Assembly: GCA_021234155.1 (NCBI GenBank)
Contig: JAJEKV010000031.1
Coordinates: 13,445,748-13,509,747, forward strand
DNA: 64,000 nucleotides
Reading direction: 5' to 3'
Origin: Isoetes taiwanensis
Taxonomy: Eukaryota; Streptophyta; Lycopodiopsida; Isoetales; Isoetaceae
Shown here: piece after piece, positions 11,979 to 24,614 of the stretch
Numbering within the stretch: position 1 is the stretch's first letter
Layout: each line of letters starts with the position of its first letter
Translations under genes and position numbers: made by a program
The notes under the pieces: generated by a model
Told to the model about the DNA's origin: nothing
Database searches by the model: none
What the model saw: the letters and a program-made list of their open reading frames with translations, nothing else

Positions 11979-12870
11979 ATGCCTACTCCATTGCCTACTT
12001 TTGATTCCAAAGATGAGTGCTAATACTTTTTAAGAGTCTTTGAAGATTATTACAGGATTTTGGCTTCAAAAAAAAAAAAGGATGCAAGCTATCACAATTT
12101 GAAAAGTGCTTTAAAGAGGAAAGTGAAGTTGGTGCTTGGTGACTTATGAGAAGATTATGGGAACCACTTCTTGGGATGACCTTGTCACCAAGTTTTTGGA
12201 CAGGTTTGGAAAACGTCTTTTGCTCCTAAAGACCTTGTTAATGAGTTGCAAAATTTCTCCATTTATGCAGGTGAAAGTGTGAGCCAGTATAAGGAGAGAT
12301 TTAGCACCTTCATAAATAGATGCCAAAAAGTTCAAGTCACCGTTCCCACACTCTTTTTGGTGTCCTCCTTTATTAAAGGCCTATCTTCTAGACCAGAAAT
12401 TCACGGGAAGCTTATCAAGATTCAAGCTGCGGAAGGTTTTGATTCCATCTACAAAGTTTTTGCCAAGACCACTGAATTGACCAAAATGTTTTCTATCCTA
12501 CCGGAAAAGCACCATAGCTTTTCATCATGATCCTTTTACCCCGATGCCAGCGATGGCCCTTATGAATCTCATCATTCATTTCCTATTTATGTTTGTGCAT
12601 AAAGAAAAGAAAAAGAAGAAGCCGATTCTCGATTTTAGAAGTCAAGGCGGACTGACAAAGGTAACTGAAGCTTTTAAAGTAAGTGACCAAACAACTTGTG
12701 GAGCTCAAGGCAAGCGGTAAGGTAGAACTTACCCCGAATGTATTCATTGCAATAGAACTTCACATCCGGTGACATTTGTTATTGGCAAATATGTCCTAAA
12801 TGTATAAAGAAAGGTCACTTTGGTAGAGAATGTCCCGGTGGTGCTTTTTGCAATGAAATTGGCCATACCT
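11979..12870 (+). pseudogene. Ty3/gypsy gag (broken)
   Basis: From ATG 11979 the frame reads as a plant gag but is broken by stops and shifts near 12020 and 12150. The best preserved block is 12246-12530 (GESVSQYKERFSTFINRC, then FIKGL), typical of the retrotransposon gag domain. A CCHC zinc knuckle, CPKCIKKGHFGREC (CX2CX4HX4C), lies at 12792-12833 in the same frame as the protease that follows. Gag would form the particle and the knuckle would bind element RNA. The stops make this copy non-functional. Confidence 0.8.
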
Positions 12871-13889
12871 TGACCTCGGATGCAATTGTTAAAGAATATT
12901 TTGCCAAACAAGAGAGGGAAAAGAAGTCTGAGGCAACTCCTCATGTAAGATTTGCAGAGCCTACTAGCTCTATAAGGTTTGTACAAGCTACAGAGATGCC
13001 AAAGACTAAAGAAGTGATGGTGGTACAAACCAGAAGTATGGGAGATCCCCATAAACTTGCCGAGCCTACCAAGTTTGTTCCGAGCATTTTAGGAGATCAA
13101 AGACTTGCCACCACCACTGTTATGGAAGCCCCTCCTCAAGAAATAGCTCCACCTCCCCAACAAAAATATGGTAAGAAAGATCATGACTTTGATGAGTTGG
13201 ATGTTTTACTAAAAAATTCCAAAGTAAGTGTGGACTTATTTACATTGTTAAAGATTGCACCTGGTTATAGGAAAAAGTTACTACAACAAACTACTTTTAG
13301 TGAAGCAGTAGCTTGTGTAGGTGTTGCAAATGCCACTAATCTTATTCTGGCCCAAAATGAAGAGGATCCAGGTGCCTTTATGTGCTCAGCAACTCTAGGA
13401 GGTTATTCTTTTTCCAATGTGTTGTTAGATGGAGGCTCACCTTTAAATATCATGCCTTATCATGTTATGAAAAAATGTGGGCTCGAGATAGATAAAAGGT
13501 CATCTGTTTTGTTAAAATCTTTTTCTAATGCCAAGATAGCACCAGTTGGAATTGTGACCAAGGTCCCTGTTAACACTGAAGGCATTGTTGTAGCTGCCAA
13601 TTTTGTTGTTGTTGCTTTTGAAGATCTAGGAGAAGATGCAGATATATATGATCTCTTGCTGGGAAGGAGGTGGATGGCTACAGTTGATGCTAGGCCAATC
13701 TGGTCTGAAGGGAGATGCACCATTTCAAATGGCACTCAAGTGGCCACAATCTACAACCAAGATGGTTCTTATGGCTTTAATGACGAGGTACATTTTATCA
13801 AAGAAATGCTTATAGAAGAACCACTAGGATCCTATAGTCTAGCAACTCCTGGCACAAAGAAAATTGAGTTGATTCCTTTAATTAGAGAA
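12870..13889 (+). pseudogene. Ty3/gypsy aspartic protease region, truncated into the LTR
   Basis: The frame carries a retropepsin active-site motif LLDGGSPLNIMP (the DGG form used by Tat-type elements) and a downstream YDLLLGRRWM block typical of the retropepsin C-terminal half. RT, RNase H and integrase, which should follow, are absent. The frame instead runs directly into LTR 2 at 13890 and stops at 13982 inside it. The deletion removed all of pol after the protease, plus any polypurine tract. Confidence 0.85.
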
Positions 13890-15642
13890 TGTTCATTCTT
13901 CAGGTCAACAAGTGCTCAAGGTTCAAATTCACATGAGGTACTTTATTTGAGGTCAAAATGCTTAGTCAAAAATATGCTCTAGAAGATTCTGGGTTATGAA
14001 GTTTGGAAGACATTTTTTGAAGATTGGAAGTCAAAAGTTTGGAAGACCCCATGGTGCTTGATTTCGTCCCTTAGCCATTCTCATCCATTCATTATTCATA
14101 TTCTATTTCTATCCATTGAGATTTTCTAGCCACTTTTCCCACACCCATACCCTCCCTTTTTGTTTACCCTTGCATACTTTATTTTGCTTTGCCCAAACTC
14201 CTCTTTCTCTATTACATCCCCCCATTGCCTCTATATCTTCTCACTTCTTATGATATTTGTTTTTGCAAATTTCCCTATCCAAAATCCTTTTGCCATTCCT
14301 TACCATTATGCCATGCCACATGTATACCTTATGGAATATGCTTGATCATTATGCCCAAGGACTTAGCATATTCCCAAGGAAAATTAGGGTTGCCATTGCT
14401 AAAGTGATCCACCTCTTCAATTTTCTACAAGTGGCCTTTTAAAACCATGGTCCAGCTTTGCAAAATTAAAAAAATACAGCATATTCCATGGATATACGGG
14501 CAAAAATACAAAATCGTATCGCGCTATTTCTGAGAAAATACAGCCAAGAACCCTAAATTTCTGCTTCCACCTCGAATCTCGCCGGATTTGGCACCAGAGC
14601 CCTCGGAACCTATCTATTTTAACCTTCCCGCTCTTTAGGAACCGAATAAACCCATCAATCAAGGCTAAGATTAAGCAAACATTTGAAAACTAAGATAAAT
14701 ACATGGGATTCGACAAAAGAACTTTCTTGAAGGCCCAGAAGCGTACCAACCTTACTGTGATCATTGCTGACCATGACTAGAAGGATTTTGGAAGACTCTG
14801 AGTACTCCCCGATCAAGTCACAAGAGATTTGGTTGGAAATTATCTATTGAAATTTTCTATTGACCTGAAGTTGATTTTGAAGTACTAAAGTATTATTACC
14901 CAACATTATTATGATTGATTTACATTCCTATTAATGAAATTCGATGCCTACTTGAAGAAATTATCTCTGTTATGATTCTTTACAATTTTTCTCTGTTCAA
15001 AATTCTACAGAAAATTCCCAAGCACTTTTGATTTCTTTTGGCCCATCTGGAACCTATATGTCTTGGAAAATCAAAAAAATCCCACTCACAACTTGAGTTA
15101 GAAATTTCTGCATTCTGTTTTGACTATTCTTGACTGTATTTTGCCAAATCCAGCCACAAAAATTATTTTTGCTTATCCAAATGACAATCTGATCAATTGC
15201 CTATATTCCTTATCATCATTACAGCACATTTGCTTTGGAAATTCTCAAAAACTCGTCTGGCAACTCCAAAATCCCAATCTCTTATCACTGTTTTCAGATT
15301 TGACTGCTATTGACCAAATTTTGACTGCACTTTGAGCTCGAATAACTCACAAACTATACTTCTGACTTGGTCAAAAGCTTTACCATTGGTTACCTACAAC
15401 GTTTTTGATCAAGTCTACAGTGATTGACCCAAAAAATCGATCTGCATATCAATACCACAACTGTTTTGGCAAAGGTGCCAATTTCTGGAAATGGGAAAGG
15501 TATAAAAATTCAAGTTTTTGAACTTGTCTTTGAAATTAGCTTGCATAGATTTATCACCTTAAGTGAGGTTCTAACCCCAATTTGAGTGAAAACTCAAGTT
15601 GGTTCCTTGTGGTTGATCCTTAAGCCAGGTTTAGGGTCAACA
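13890..15642 (+). repeat. LTR 2 (Ty3/gypsy), about 1.75 kb
   Basis: Same ends as LTR 1 (TGTTCATTC ... GGGTCAACA). It differs by small indels and by a replaced block near 14948-15120, about 170 bp here against about 50 bp in LTR 1. The flanks (AAAGA before LTR 1, GAGGT after LTR 2) do not form a target duplication. This argues against one simple insertion and for recombination between elements. Confidence 0.9.
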
Positions 15643-16085
15643 GAGGTGCTATTGTAGCATTGCTTGAACCTGCTTGGTTCTGGGCTTGATCGAATGTGTT
15701 AGGCCATTGAAACGGTTCCTACAACTGCCTTAGAGCTAGGTTTTAAATAATAATTTTTTGTTCAAGAAAGAAATTTCTCCACCATATCTGATCTTCTTCT
15801 AAGAAGTACTTAAAGCCTAAGGAAATTCCATTTTCAATGGATTTTAAGGATGTCACTGGGGTACTTTTCTTTTGCTTGGACTCCTTAGGATTTTTGAGAG
15901 GAACTTGCTCAGCACAATCTATGAAGCAAGTGTCTGGAACAGATCTAAGGAAGCGCAATCCCTCTGGTGGACTCCAGTCTTCAGTTGTGGTGTACTTCTT
16001 CCCCTATAAGAAGCTTTGTCCATTTTTCAAGTAAAATTTGATGTGGTGTTACAAGGTGAGATCATTCAACTTATTGACTCTTTTA
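15643..16085 (-). other. Spacer with a possible minus-strand coding relic
   Basis: On the minus strand about 16005-15745 reads GKKYTTTEDWSPPEGLRFLR followed by SVPDTCFIDCAEQVPL, with a stop just upstream. The phrasing looks protein-like but the family was not recognised. The rest of the stretch shows nothing identifiable. Confidence 0.3.
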
Positions 16086-16990
16086 CTGGAGAGCGGGATC
16101 ATGCATGGCTACAGTGGCTGAAGACGTGGCATAATAGCCAAGTCAACCACTGGACCATCGGATCCCCGAGAAGGGGATCACAACGATGAAGATCCCGGAT
16201 TCCAGAATCACATAGAGACACTGTGGCTGAAGACGTGGCATAACGGCCACATTGGACTGCGGGATTCTAGGGGAGGGGATCATAGTGGCAGGGATCCCAG
16301 ACCCTGGGATCACACAGGGACACTGTGGCTGGTGATGTGGCAAGGTGGCCAGGTCGGCCATGGACTCTAATGATCCCGGAGGGCGGGATCACATAGGAAC
16401 ATCGCGGACGATGACATGGTATGACACCCACATCAGCCATTGCCATGCGATCCTCGAGGGCGGGATTACTCACGAACAACATGGCGGGTGGCTCGGCATT
16501 GTCGGCCAAGTCAGCCATGGATGCGTGATCCAAGAGACAGGGATCACGGTGGTGAATAACTGCATGAGATCCCGGAGGAGGGGATCACAATCGTCTCTTT
16601 GACCGGGATCCCAGAGATGTGGATCACCAGTCAGGGTGGCGGATAATGGGATTGGCATGGGGTGGGATCCCAGTGGAGGGAATTCGTCGTACCTTTGATG
16701 GGATCCCAAAGGTGGGGATCACCACTGTCGATAAGGGGAGATGATATCAACCTGACAACTCGGATCCGAAGGAGGGAATAACCAACAATGATCCCGAAGG
16801 ATGGGATCTCCGTGGACTGCTGAGATTTCATGGGGTGTTGGACGCCCCCGATCGACCTAACAGTACGTTGGTAGTATCAGTACTCGAAACGGAGGTCCCT
16901 GAACGGACCCCATCGAGAATGCATGGGGATTCCGAAGGACGGGATTTCCAGCTCTGGGATCCCCGAATCCAGGGTAAAAATATCTTAAAC
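16086..16990. repeat. Degenerate GATCCC-type tandem repeats (left outer arm)
   Basis: Irregular units of roughly 60-90 bp alternate GTGGCATAAC-type phrases with GATCCCGGAGGGCGGGATCAC-type palindromic cores. Related arrays occur at 22640-23150 (same strand) and 36770-37642 (reversed). The open frames on both strands are products of the repeat, not genes. Confidence 0.8.
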
Positions 16991-17376
16991 TAAATAGAAA
17001 GGCATGCCTTTTATTACAACTTGCCCTTTGTAACTATATTTGAACCTTGCCTTTTAATCTCGACCCCACCACATAATAGCATTGGTCATTGGAGTTCCCA
17101 CCTTTAGTTCTATAATCTCCACAATTTCCTTGCTCCTTTGACAAAACAGTTGACCTTTTCACATGATCATTTGTGGATGGTTCTATGTTATCATATGCCC
17201 TCTTTTTTTATATATACTTGGGGAAACATTAGGACTAACATGTACAAATAATTTTTGTCATAGTTTTGTCATATTTCTATAACCCATTCGCCGTGGACCA
17301 TTCCCCCGTGCTTGCTTCATATCAGCAACCATCACAAGGCTTTTGTGCAGGTCTAGAAAGCAGAGGGGGTGCTGAT
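16991..17376 (+). repeat. Body segment of the repeat family, copy A
   Basis: AT-rich non-coding segment starting near GGCATGCCTTTTATTACAAC and containing CACATGATCATTTGTGGATG and GGTCTAGAAAGCAGAGG. It is about 90% similar by eye to 23180-23550 and, reversed, to 36360-36720. Copy A continues at 18121 after a LINE insertion. Confidence 0.8.
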
Positions 17377-18120
17377 TTTTTTTTTTTTTTTGAAGGACGA
17401 CAAGCTTTATTCACCAACTAAAAACTAGAGCAACATGAAATGCAAAGACATGATTATAACCCCAGTGGACAAACTGATCCAACTGAGCACAACCACCTGC
17501 CTATGCAAAAGAATCAATCTGAAGGTAAGTATGCCAGATCAGTACTTTCTTCTCTTGATCAAGAGTAGAACAATTGTAAGCCATAACAATTTTATTTTGC
17601 GCCCACTGAAGAACAATCTCATCTGCAGTATCTACGCCCTTAAAGATAAACAATCTCCTTCTCTTCCAGATTGACCATAAAAGCCAGCCACATGCAAGAT
17701 GAAAAGCTCGTTTTCGTAGTTTGGGTCAAGCATCAGGATAGATAACAAGCAAAATTTGCTGGCTAGATCGAGACGTGCCAAATAGGGTCAGCAACCAAGA
17801 CCATGCCTGCCGAAGCCGCTCACAAGAAAAAACAATGCTCACTACTCTCAACCCTTTGTTGGCATAAAGGACAGAGCTCTAAGATCCGATTATCCATTTT
17901 ATGGACTAACCTGTTGACTCTGAGGCATCTATAAATCACTTGCCACCACAAAACTACTACTTTGGAATGAAGCAGCTTATCCCATATCCATATCCAAACA
18001 CTTTTCCATTGTGGCTGAGGGACCTGAAGATGCCACCTATTTGATGGAGGCAGGATTTCAGAATGCAAAAGCAATTTATACACAGAAGACACAAACCGCC
18101 CTGGCTGGATATCCTGATGG
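17377..18120 (-). mobile_element. 5'-truncated L1-type LINE with poly(A) tail
   Basis: The insertion is bounded by a 15-bp direct repeat AGAGGGGGTGCTGAT (17362-17376 and 18121-18135), the target duplication. A run of T's at its left end is the poly(A) tail of a minus-strand copy. On the minus strand about 18120-17820 encodes the zinc-binding zf-RVT region that ends plant LINE ORF2 proteins (WIWDKLLHSK, then CPLCQQRVESSEHCFFLC). Removing it restores continuity with copy B near 23560. Only the 3' 0.74 kb of the LINE is present. Confidence 0.85.
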
Positions 18121-18352
18121 AGAGGGGGTGCTGATGATGGCCACAAAAAATCTTTTCTTTCCTTCTATCTCTTTTCCATATGACATATACAACAAGAAAG
18201 GAGACTTTATACTTGCTATGAGACTTCTAAAAAAAAAAGTGAAAGAAAAGAGAACAAAAAGGGAATCATACATTCTCCCCTTTTTTCTCTAATATATGTC
18301 ATATACTATAATACATGATATATATATCATATACTATAACGAGCCTAAGGTC
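18121..18352 (+). repeat. Body segment of copy A, continued
   Basis: Contains the TGATGGCCACAAAAAATC phrase, a purine-rich run and the start of the AT-rich TATATGTCATATACTATAA stretch. It matches 23560-23760 and, reversed, the sequence around 36070-36340 and 30480-30580. Confidence 0.75.
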
Positions 18353-20755
18353 TAGCCGGGAAAATCAAGTAAGGAACATTTACCTTTCATATTCTTCTAA
18401 GCATTGAAGTTATTTTTTTTAGTATTATCACACATGTCAAAAAGCTAGTTAAATACAAACCTTCCATATACATGAGTGCATGACATGACAAGGGTTAGAT
18501 GAAAATACTAAGCTGGATAATAGCAAGGTGCATAAATACTGCTGCCATACGTTGCTTTGCATCATAAAGAAAGACTAATAATTTATGATTAAGGTAGCAT
18601 TTAAATATGAAATGGATAAGTACCTCATAAATGTAAATAGCCACGTCATGCAAGGAGCTAGCATTATGTTGTCACATAGGCATAGGGCCTAGCTTAGTAT
18701 ATAAAAAAAAAAAAAAGAGCAAGAAGGCAAATTCGTTGCCTGATTTTTAGGAGAAGAAGAAATCAGAGAAGAGAAATCAGAGAAGGAAAATCAAAGAAAA
18801 CAGAGAAGGCATAAGATCGGAAGGCAGAAAGAAGGGAAACTTATATTCAGGTGGGTGGTTTTTCCTTACACCAGGGGATGCTGGTTCTTGCATTCATGTG
18901 ATTTTCCCTTAAAACATAGAAAGGAATTGGATTGATTGCTAGTTTTCATTGGAATGCAGCATTCTAACATTTAAATAGATTTGGCTGATTATCGAATTCA
19001 TGGCAGCTTTTATTGTGATCTACATTTGTTAGGAAGAAGGGTAAAGTAGTACTAGAAAACTAGAAGGCCTGCTCTGTGAATTCAGTGGGTCACAGTCAGC
19101 TATCCGGATCCATCTGCTTCTATGCATAGGTTAATCGAACAATGAGTCTCTGCTATCCAGAAGAGTCCCAGCCCGAAAATTAGATTTTGTTTTGGTTTTT
19201 ATTTGATCTGACCTGCTTTGGCATGCATGAGCTTTAAGTCTAGAGGTCTGCCAGGATGCCTTTGTCTCCATAATTTTCTTATTTTTGTACAACCATTTGA
19301 TTGTCATACCTCCACTTCTAAGTTCTTACCTGCTGGGATAAGCATTCATGGTCCATATTAAAGCTTTGATTGGATCGGTTGGGCTGCACGCCTCTTCCGA
19401 AGCATGGCCGAAAGGCCACAGACTTTTGCCTCCGCCGTTGCCACTGTAATCAGCCCTAATATAAATAAAATCAAAAGGGTTATCGCATTTAAATAATACT
19501 TTAGAGTTTCAATTATAATAACTTCTATTGGAGAAGTTGGTTAAGGGAAATTATTAAGACTTGTGGTGTGACCTTACGTCTAGGGATGAAACTCGAATAA
19601 ACTCATTTTATCCCATGGCTTTTTTTGTTCTTGAAGATAGCTTCTTTTGTTCTTGAAGATAGGACATTAATGGTGTTGTTTCTCTTGTTAGTTACGTGTT
19701 ATTTTCCCTTGCTAAATTGTTGTATTGCACTAGGATTATTAAGTTGATTCTTTGCTTTCTTGATATGTATTTGCCATGTTGCTGATGTCTAATGTGCTTG
19801 CATTGCCATGAAAATACTTTGGATTGAATTCGTATTACATGCAATATGCTCTTCTTTGATATAGTCCTCTGGGGGCCGAAGACTAGATGCCATGGTCTAA
19901 GTCTCACGGCTGATACACAGCTTATTAATATTATCGCCACCGTTGTTAGCATATATTAATGAAATATGGGGCGTTGATACCCAATGTGGGTGCAACGTCA
20001 AGCTCATGGTTAAGTGATGCTCCAATGCTGGACGCAGTGTGGAAGGGTGTGTATACACGAGGCTTACCCCGCCCCTATGCTACTGGCCTGATCAGCCGAG
20101 TTGGCCACCTCAGTACCCAGAAGAATATTGATTGCACCTTATGATTGTCCTAGTTACTTGTCTTATTTTTAACATGGTGATGTGCATGATATCTTGAAGA
20201 TTAGGTGCCATGATAATATATTTGCAGATATGTATTAACAAGTGTGATTACAGGATAGGCGCAAGATGGTAAGCCTTGATTGAATAATGTTTTGAGACTG
20301 TACATTGCATGTTGTATGTCTAGATATCTGGGAGATTACCAGCGCCTCAGCCCCCACTTAGTCCTTGTGGCTAACCCCTTTTATTTCATGGTGAAGCAGA
20401 GTTGAGGGAGCAACCTGAGTGTAGCCGAGCAGTTGAGCGACGGGATTAATAGAGTCATGTTGATATCTAGAATTTCCTAGTCTGAGACTTCATGGATAAT
20501 ATATATATTTGGAGTTGGATATTATATACTTATTTTGTACATGTTACTCGAGTGTAGCCTTTGGGCCTATGATAAATATGTGTCCTATTTTTCTCTTTTA
20601 AAGAACAAAGATTAAATTCTTTACCATATTTTTGGGCTTGATTGCATTGTCAATTATTGACCAACAAAGCATGCATTAAAAATTATTTTATGAATACCAA
20701 TGGTCAAGTATGATGGGATATCCAGTTATCATGGGGATAACTGACCAAGCCCGTC
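18353..20755. mobile_element. 2.4-kb insertion, unclassified (possibly LTR-derived)
   Basis: Copies B and D are continuous across this point, so this block is an insertion into the AT-rich stretch. ACTATAA occurs at both edges and may include a short target duplication. Read on the minus strand, the right end begins TGTGACGGGCTTGGTC, which looks like an LTR start, but the other end does not give a clear TG...CA pair. No protein family was recognised; the short frames inside are not convincing. Confidence 0.45.
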
Positions 20756-21480
20756 ACAGTTACTATAATACATATGTCATAGAATATACACTATATATAT
20801 GACGCATGAGATATATATATCAAATGTCATAATATATATCATATGTCTTACGATATGTCATGACACATATGACCATGACCCTTGACGCATTATGGCATGC
20901 GTCTTTTATGTTGTGTAATGATTGCTTTATTTCTCCAGTTAGTCCCATGGATTGCACAACTTCAATGGATTCTCATAATGCCTCAACACAACAGAGAATA
21001 TCTAGCATAATATTTGGGGTGCACAGTAAATTTATGCGACCTTATCGTCTGAATTTCATTGTGAATATAAGAAATAAAATGTAGTTCTAGAGGCAAGTGA
21101 GAAAAGAGTCGTCTCTGCTTGTTTATAAAGCCTCATAGTCATTTTCTAACCATCAACCTTTCAACACTGTCTCCATTTTGCTGCATCTTCGTTCTCCCTA
21201 CACTCGCACTTTCTCTTATTCCTTCTCCGTAATATGAAGGAAAACAACATGATGCTCACTTGTAAACATGTAGATGCTCTCATACTCATCAAGATTTGTT
21301 CCAACATCCTCCTGAAGCTCATGTAAAATGGACTAGAACATCTTCAATAGTATGCACGTTGTTGAGACTGCACTCACCAAGCTGATGCCTGGTCCTCACC
21401 ATCTTCCTTGGCTTCCTTGGCTTCAAGTGAATTGAAAGTGAATGAATTGCCTTATGAAGAAAACCACAACATACAACCAT
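20756..21480 (+). promoter_or_regulatory. Conserved TATA-containing segment, first copy
   Basis: An AT-rich TATATGTCAT region is followed by TTTATAAAGCCTCATAG, with TATAAA at 21124-21129. A C/T-rich leader (CTACACTCGCACTTTCTC) follows about 60-90 bp later. The same arrangement is kept at 23760-24470 (TATAAA 24119-24124) and reversed near 30337. Conservation of a TATA box and leader in three copies suggests a promoter belonging to the repeat family. Confidence 0.5.
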
Positions 21481-22134
21481 ATATATGAAGAGACCATTAA
21501 TGTTGGTGCCACCTCATCAACCAACATTAAATGTCCACGACACACGTGGCAACAGCGAACCGTTGATCCGGCACATTGCTCTTCTAGAAATTTTGATACG
21601 CCTACCTATTCTTGCTTGCCACTTATCTATTCGTTCAATTTATAATGATATAAATTTATGCCACCTCATCCAATTTCAAATAAAACGAATTAAATTAAAT
21701 GACACCTCATCCCTCCTCATTAAATATTGTGCAATTTCACGTCACCTTCCTTACCCTAAAATCAACGGTCAAGATCTAACCTTCCCCCATCCGATGGACC
21801 ACGCATGTGGTGCATGCCCCCCCATCAGACCTGAGGGCCACAATTGTGCCACCTCTTTTTCCCAAGAGTGAACGGCCGAGATCACGTGAAATACGTCTAT
21901 ATATATAGTATGATATGTGAAATACGTATATAGTATGTGAAATACGTCTATATATATAGTATGATATGATATATACCTTGAATAGGGACGGTTGTACTAT
22001 CCGTTGTACAATGGTCCCCAAGTCAACGCTCCCAAAGCACATTGACACGTTTTCTAAAGGTAAGCTGGAACCTTTGAAACCAATAAAAAAAAAACTAACC
22101 ATTAGTTGAATTGATACATTTAAAAATCGGACGT
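21481..22134 (+). repeat. Repeat-family segment between TATA region and minisatellite
   Basis: No gene seen. An insertion at about 21480-21970 is not present in the second copy (21475 and 21970 join as one at 24465). It contains two GTGAAATACGT phrases. The part from 21970 (CTTGAATAGGGAC) to 22110 is repeated at 24475-24600. Confidence 0.6.
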
Positions 22135-22420
22135 GTGATCCCGGAGGACGGGATCCCCAATTACTATCTTGTGATCCCGGAGGAGGGGATCCCCAATAAT
22201 TGCCTTGTGATCCTAGAGGAGGAGATCTCCAATTATTGTCTTGTGATCCCGAAGGAGGGGATCCCCAATAACTACCTTGTGATCCCAGAGGAGGGGATCT
22301 CCAACTATTATCTTGTGATCCCGGAGGAGGGGATCCCTAGTAACTATCTTGTGATCCCGAAGGAGGGGATCGCCAACTTTTATCTTGTGATCCCAAGAGG
22401 TGGGGATCCCCAACTATTTT
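22135..22420. repeat. 36-bp minisatellite, eight copies
   Basis: Eight head-to-tail units of 36 bp, each starting GTGATCCCGGAGGAGGGGAT followed by a CCCCAAYTAYTATCTT-like half. Since 36 is a multiple of three, frames stay open on both strands (VIPEEGIPNYYL reading); this is not evidence of a gene. A six-copy array occurs at 24615-24827. Confidence 0.95.
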
Positions 22421-22650
22421 CCAAGGCATATTCCTAGGCATATTTTCTAAGGAAATATTCCAATGCATATTCAATAAGGCATATTCTCTAATGCATATTC
22501 TTTAAGGCATTTTCTCCAAGGCATATTCTAAGCATAATATCCAAGGCATATTCCAAGGGCATATTCTAGGGCATATTCTAAAAGGCATATTTCAAGTGTC
22601 ATATATTCCAAGGCATATTCTAAGGAAAATATTCTAAGGGGCATCTATTC
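22421..22650. repeat. GGCATATTC short tandem repeats, first array
   Basis: About a dozen irregular units of 15-22 bp built on AAGGCATATTCYAAG follow the 36-bp array directly. The same pairing recurs at 24828-25025. Confidence 0.9.
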
Positions 22651-23759
22651 CTTATGAACAGCGGATTACTCACGAACAACGTGGCGAGGGACTTGGCTTG
22701 TCGGCCAGGCGAGACAGGGATCATGGTGGCGGATAACCGTGTGAGATCCCAGAGGAGGGGATCACAACCGTCTCGTTGACCGGATCTCGGAGATGAGGAT
22801 CACCAACCAGGGTGGCGGATAACTGGTTTGTCGTGGGGCGGGATCCCTGTAGAGGGGATCACGGCCGTGCCCTTGATGGGATCCCGAAGGTGGGGATCAC
22901 CACTGTCGATAACAGGAAATGATATCAGCCCGAGAACTGTGATCTTGAAGGAAGGGATAACCAATAGTGATCCCGGAGGATGGGATCTCCGCAGACTGCT
23001 GAGATTTCAAGCGGTGCTGGATGGCCCCGATCGATCTAACAGTACGTAGGCAGTGTCAGTACCCGAAACGGGGGTCCCTGAAAGGACCCCATCGAGAATG
23101 CATAAGGATTTTGGAGGACGAGATTTCCGGCTCTGGGATCCCCGAATCCAGGATAAAAAATCTTAAATCGAATAGAAAGGCATGCCTTTTGTTACAACTT
23201 GCCCTTTGTAACTATATTTGAACCTTTCCTTTTAATCTCGACCCCACCACATAATAGCATTGGTCCTTGGAGTTCCCACCTTCAGTTCTATAATCTCCAC
23301 AATTTCCTTGCGACTTTGACAAAACAGTTGCCCTTTTCACATGATCATTTGTGGATGGTCTATGTTATCCTATGCTCCCCTTCTTTATATACACTTGAGG
23401 AAACATTAGGACTAACATGTACAAATAATGTTTGTCATAATTTTGCCAAATTTCTATAACCCATTCGATGTAGACCACTCCCCCGAGCTTGCTCTATATC
23501 AGCAACCATCACAAGGCTGTTTGTGCAGGTCTAGAAAGCAGAGGGGGGCTGAGTGATGGCCACAAAAAATCTTTTCGTTCCCTCTATCTCTTTTCTATAT
23601 GGCATATACAACAAGAAAGGAGATTTTATACTTGTTATGAGACTTCCAAAAAAAAAAGGGGGGGAAAGAAAAGAGAACAAAAAGAGAATCATAGATTCTC
23701 TCCCTGTTTTTCTCTAACATATGATGATGCATGACATATATATGTCATATACTATAATA
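22651..23759 (+). repeat. Repeat-family copy B (GATCCC repeats and body)
   Basis: Begins within the GATCCC repeat register at ATTACTCACGAACAAC (equivalent to 16465), then runs through the same body as copy A without the LINE. It forms a head-to-tail tandem arrangement with copy A. Confidence 0.85.
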
Positions 23760-24614
23760 CATATGTCATAGAATATACACCATATATATGACACATGAGA
23801 TATATATATCATATGTCATAATATATATCATATGTCTTACGATATGTCATGAGACATATGACCATGGCCCTTGTCACATTATGGCATGTGTCTTTTATGT
23901 TGTGTAATGATTGCTTTATTTCTCCAGTTTTAAAAAATACAAGTCCCATTGATTGCACAACTTCAATAGATTCTCATAATGCCTCAACACAACAGAGAAT
24001 ATCTAGCATAATACTTGGGGTGCACAGTAAATTTATACGACCTTAGGATTACATTGTGCGTATAAGAAATAAAATGTAGTTCTAGAGGCAAGTGAGAAAA
24101 GAGTCGTCTCTGCTTGTTTATAAAGCCTCATAGTCGTTTTCTAACCATCAACCTTTCAGCACTGTACTGCATCTTCGTTCTCCCTACACTCGCACTTTCT
24201 CTTATTCCTTCTCCGCAATATGAAAGAAAAACAACATGATGCTCACTTGTAAACATGTAGATGCTCTCATACTCAGCAAGATTTGTTCCAACATCCTCCT
24301 GAAACTCGTTCAAAAGGATTAGAACATCTTCAATAGTGTGCATGTTGTTGAGACTGCACTCACCAAGCTGATGCCTGGTCCTCACCATCTTCCTTGGCTT
24401 CCTTGGCTTCAAGTGAATTGAAAGTGAATGAATTGCCTTATGAAGAAAACCACGAGATATAACCATATATATACCTTGAATAGGGACTGTTGTATTATCC
24501 GTTGTACAACGGTCCCAAAGTCAACGTTCCCAAAGCGCATTGACAAGTTTTCTAAAGGTAGGCTAGAACCTTTGAAACCAATAAAAAAAATCTAACCATT
24601 AGTTGACATTACCT
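23760..24614 (+). promoter_or_regulatory. Conserved TATA-containing segment, second copy
   Basis: Closely matches 20760-21480 joined to 21970-22110, with TATAAA at 24119-24124. It is shorter than the first copy because the 0.5-kb block at 21.5-21.97 kb is absent. Confidence 0.5.

Noticed and set aside
10151-15647. Target duplication of the gypsy LTR pair
   Set aside because: The flanking bases AAAGA and GAGGT differ, so no duplication can be claimed.
22111-22437. Open frames encoding 12-residue repeats (VIPEEGIP type) on both strands
   Set aside because: They follow from a 36-bp unit being a multiple of three; the same region is open in the opposite strand too, and there is no start context or conserved protein.
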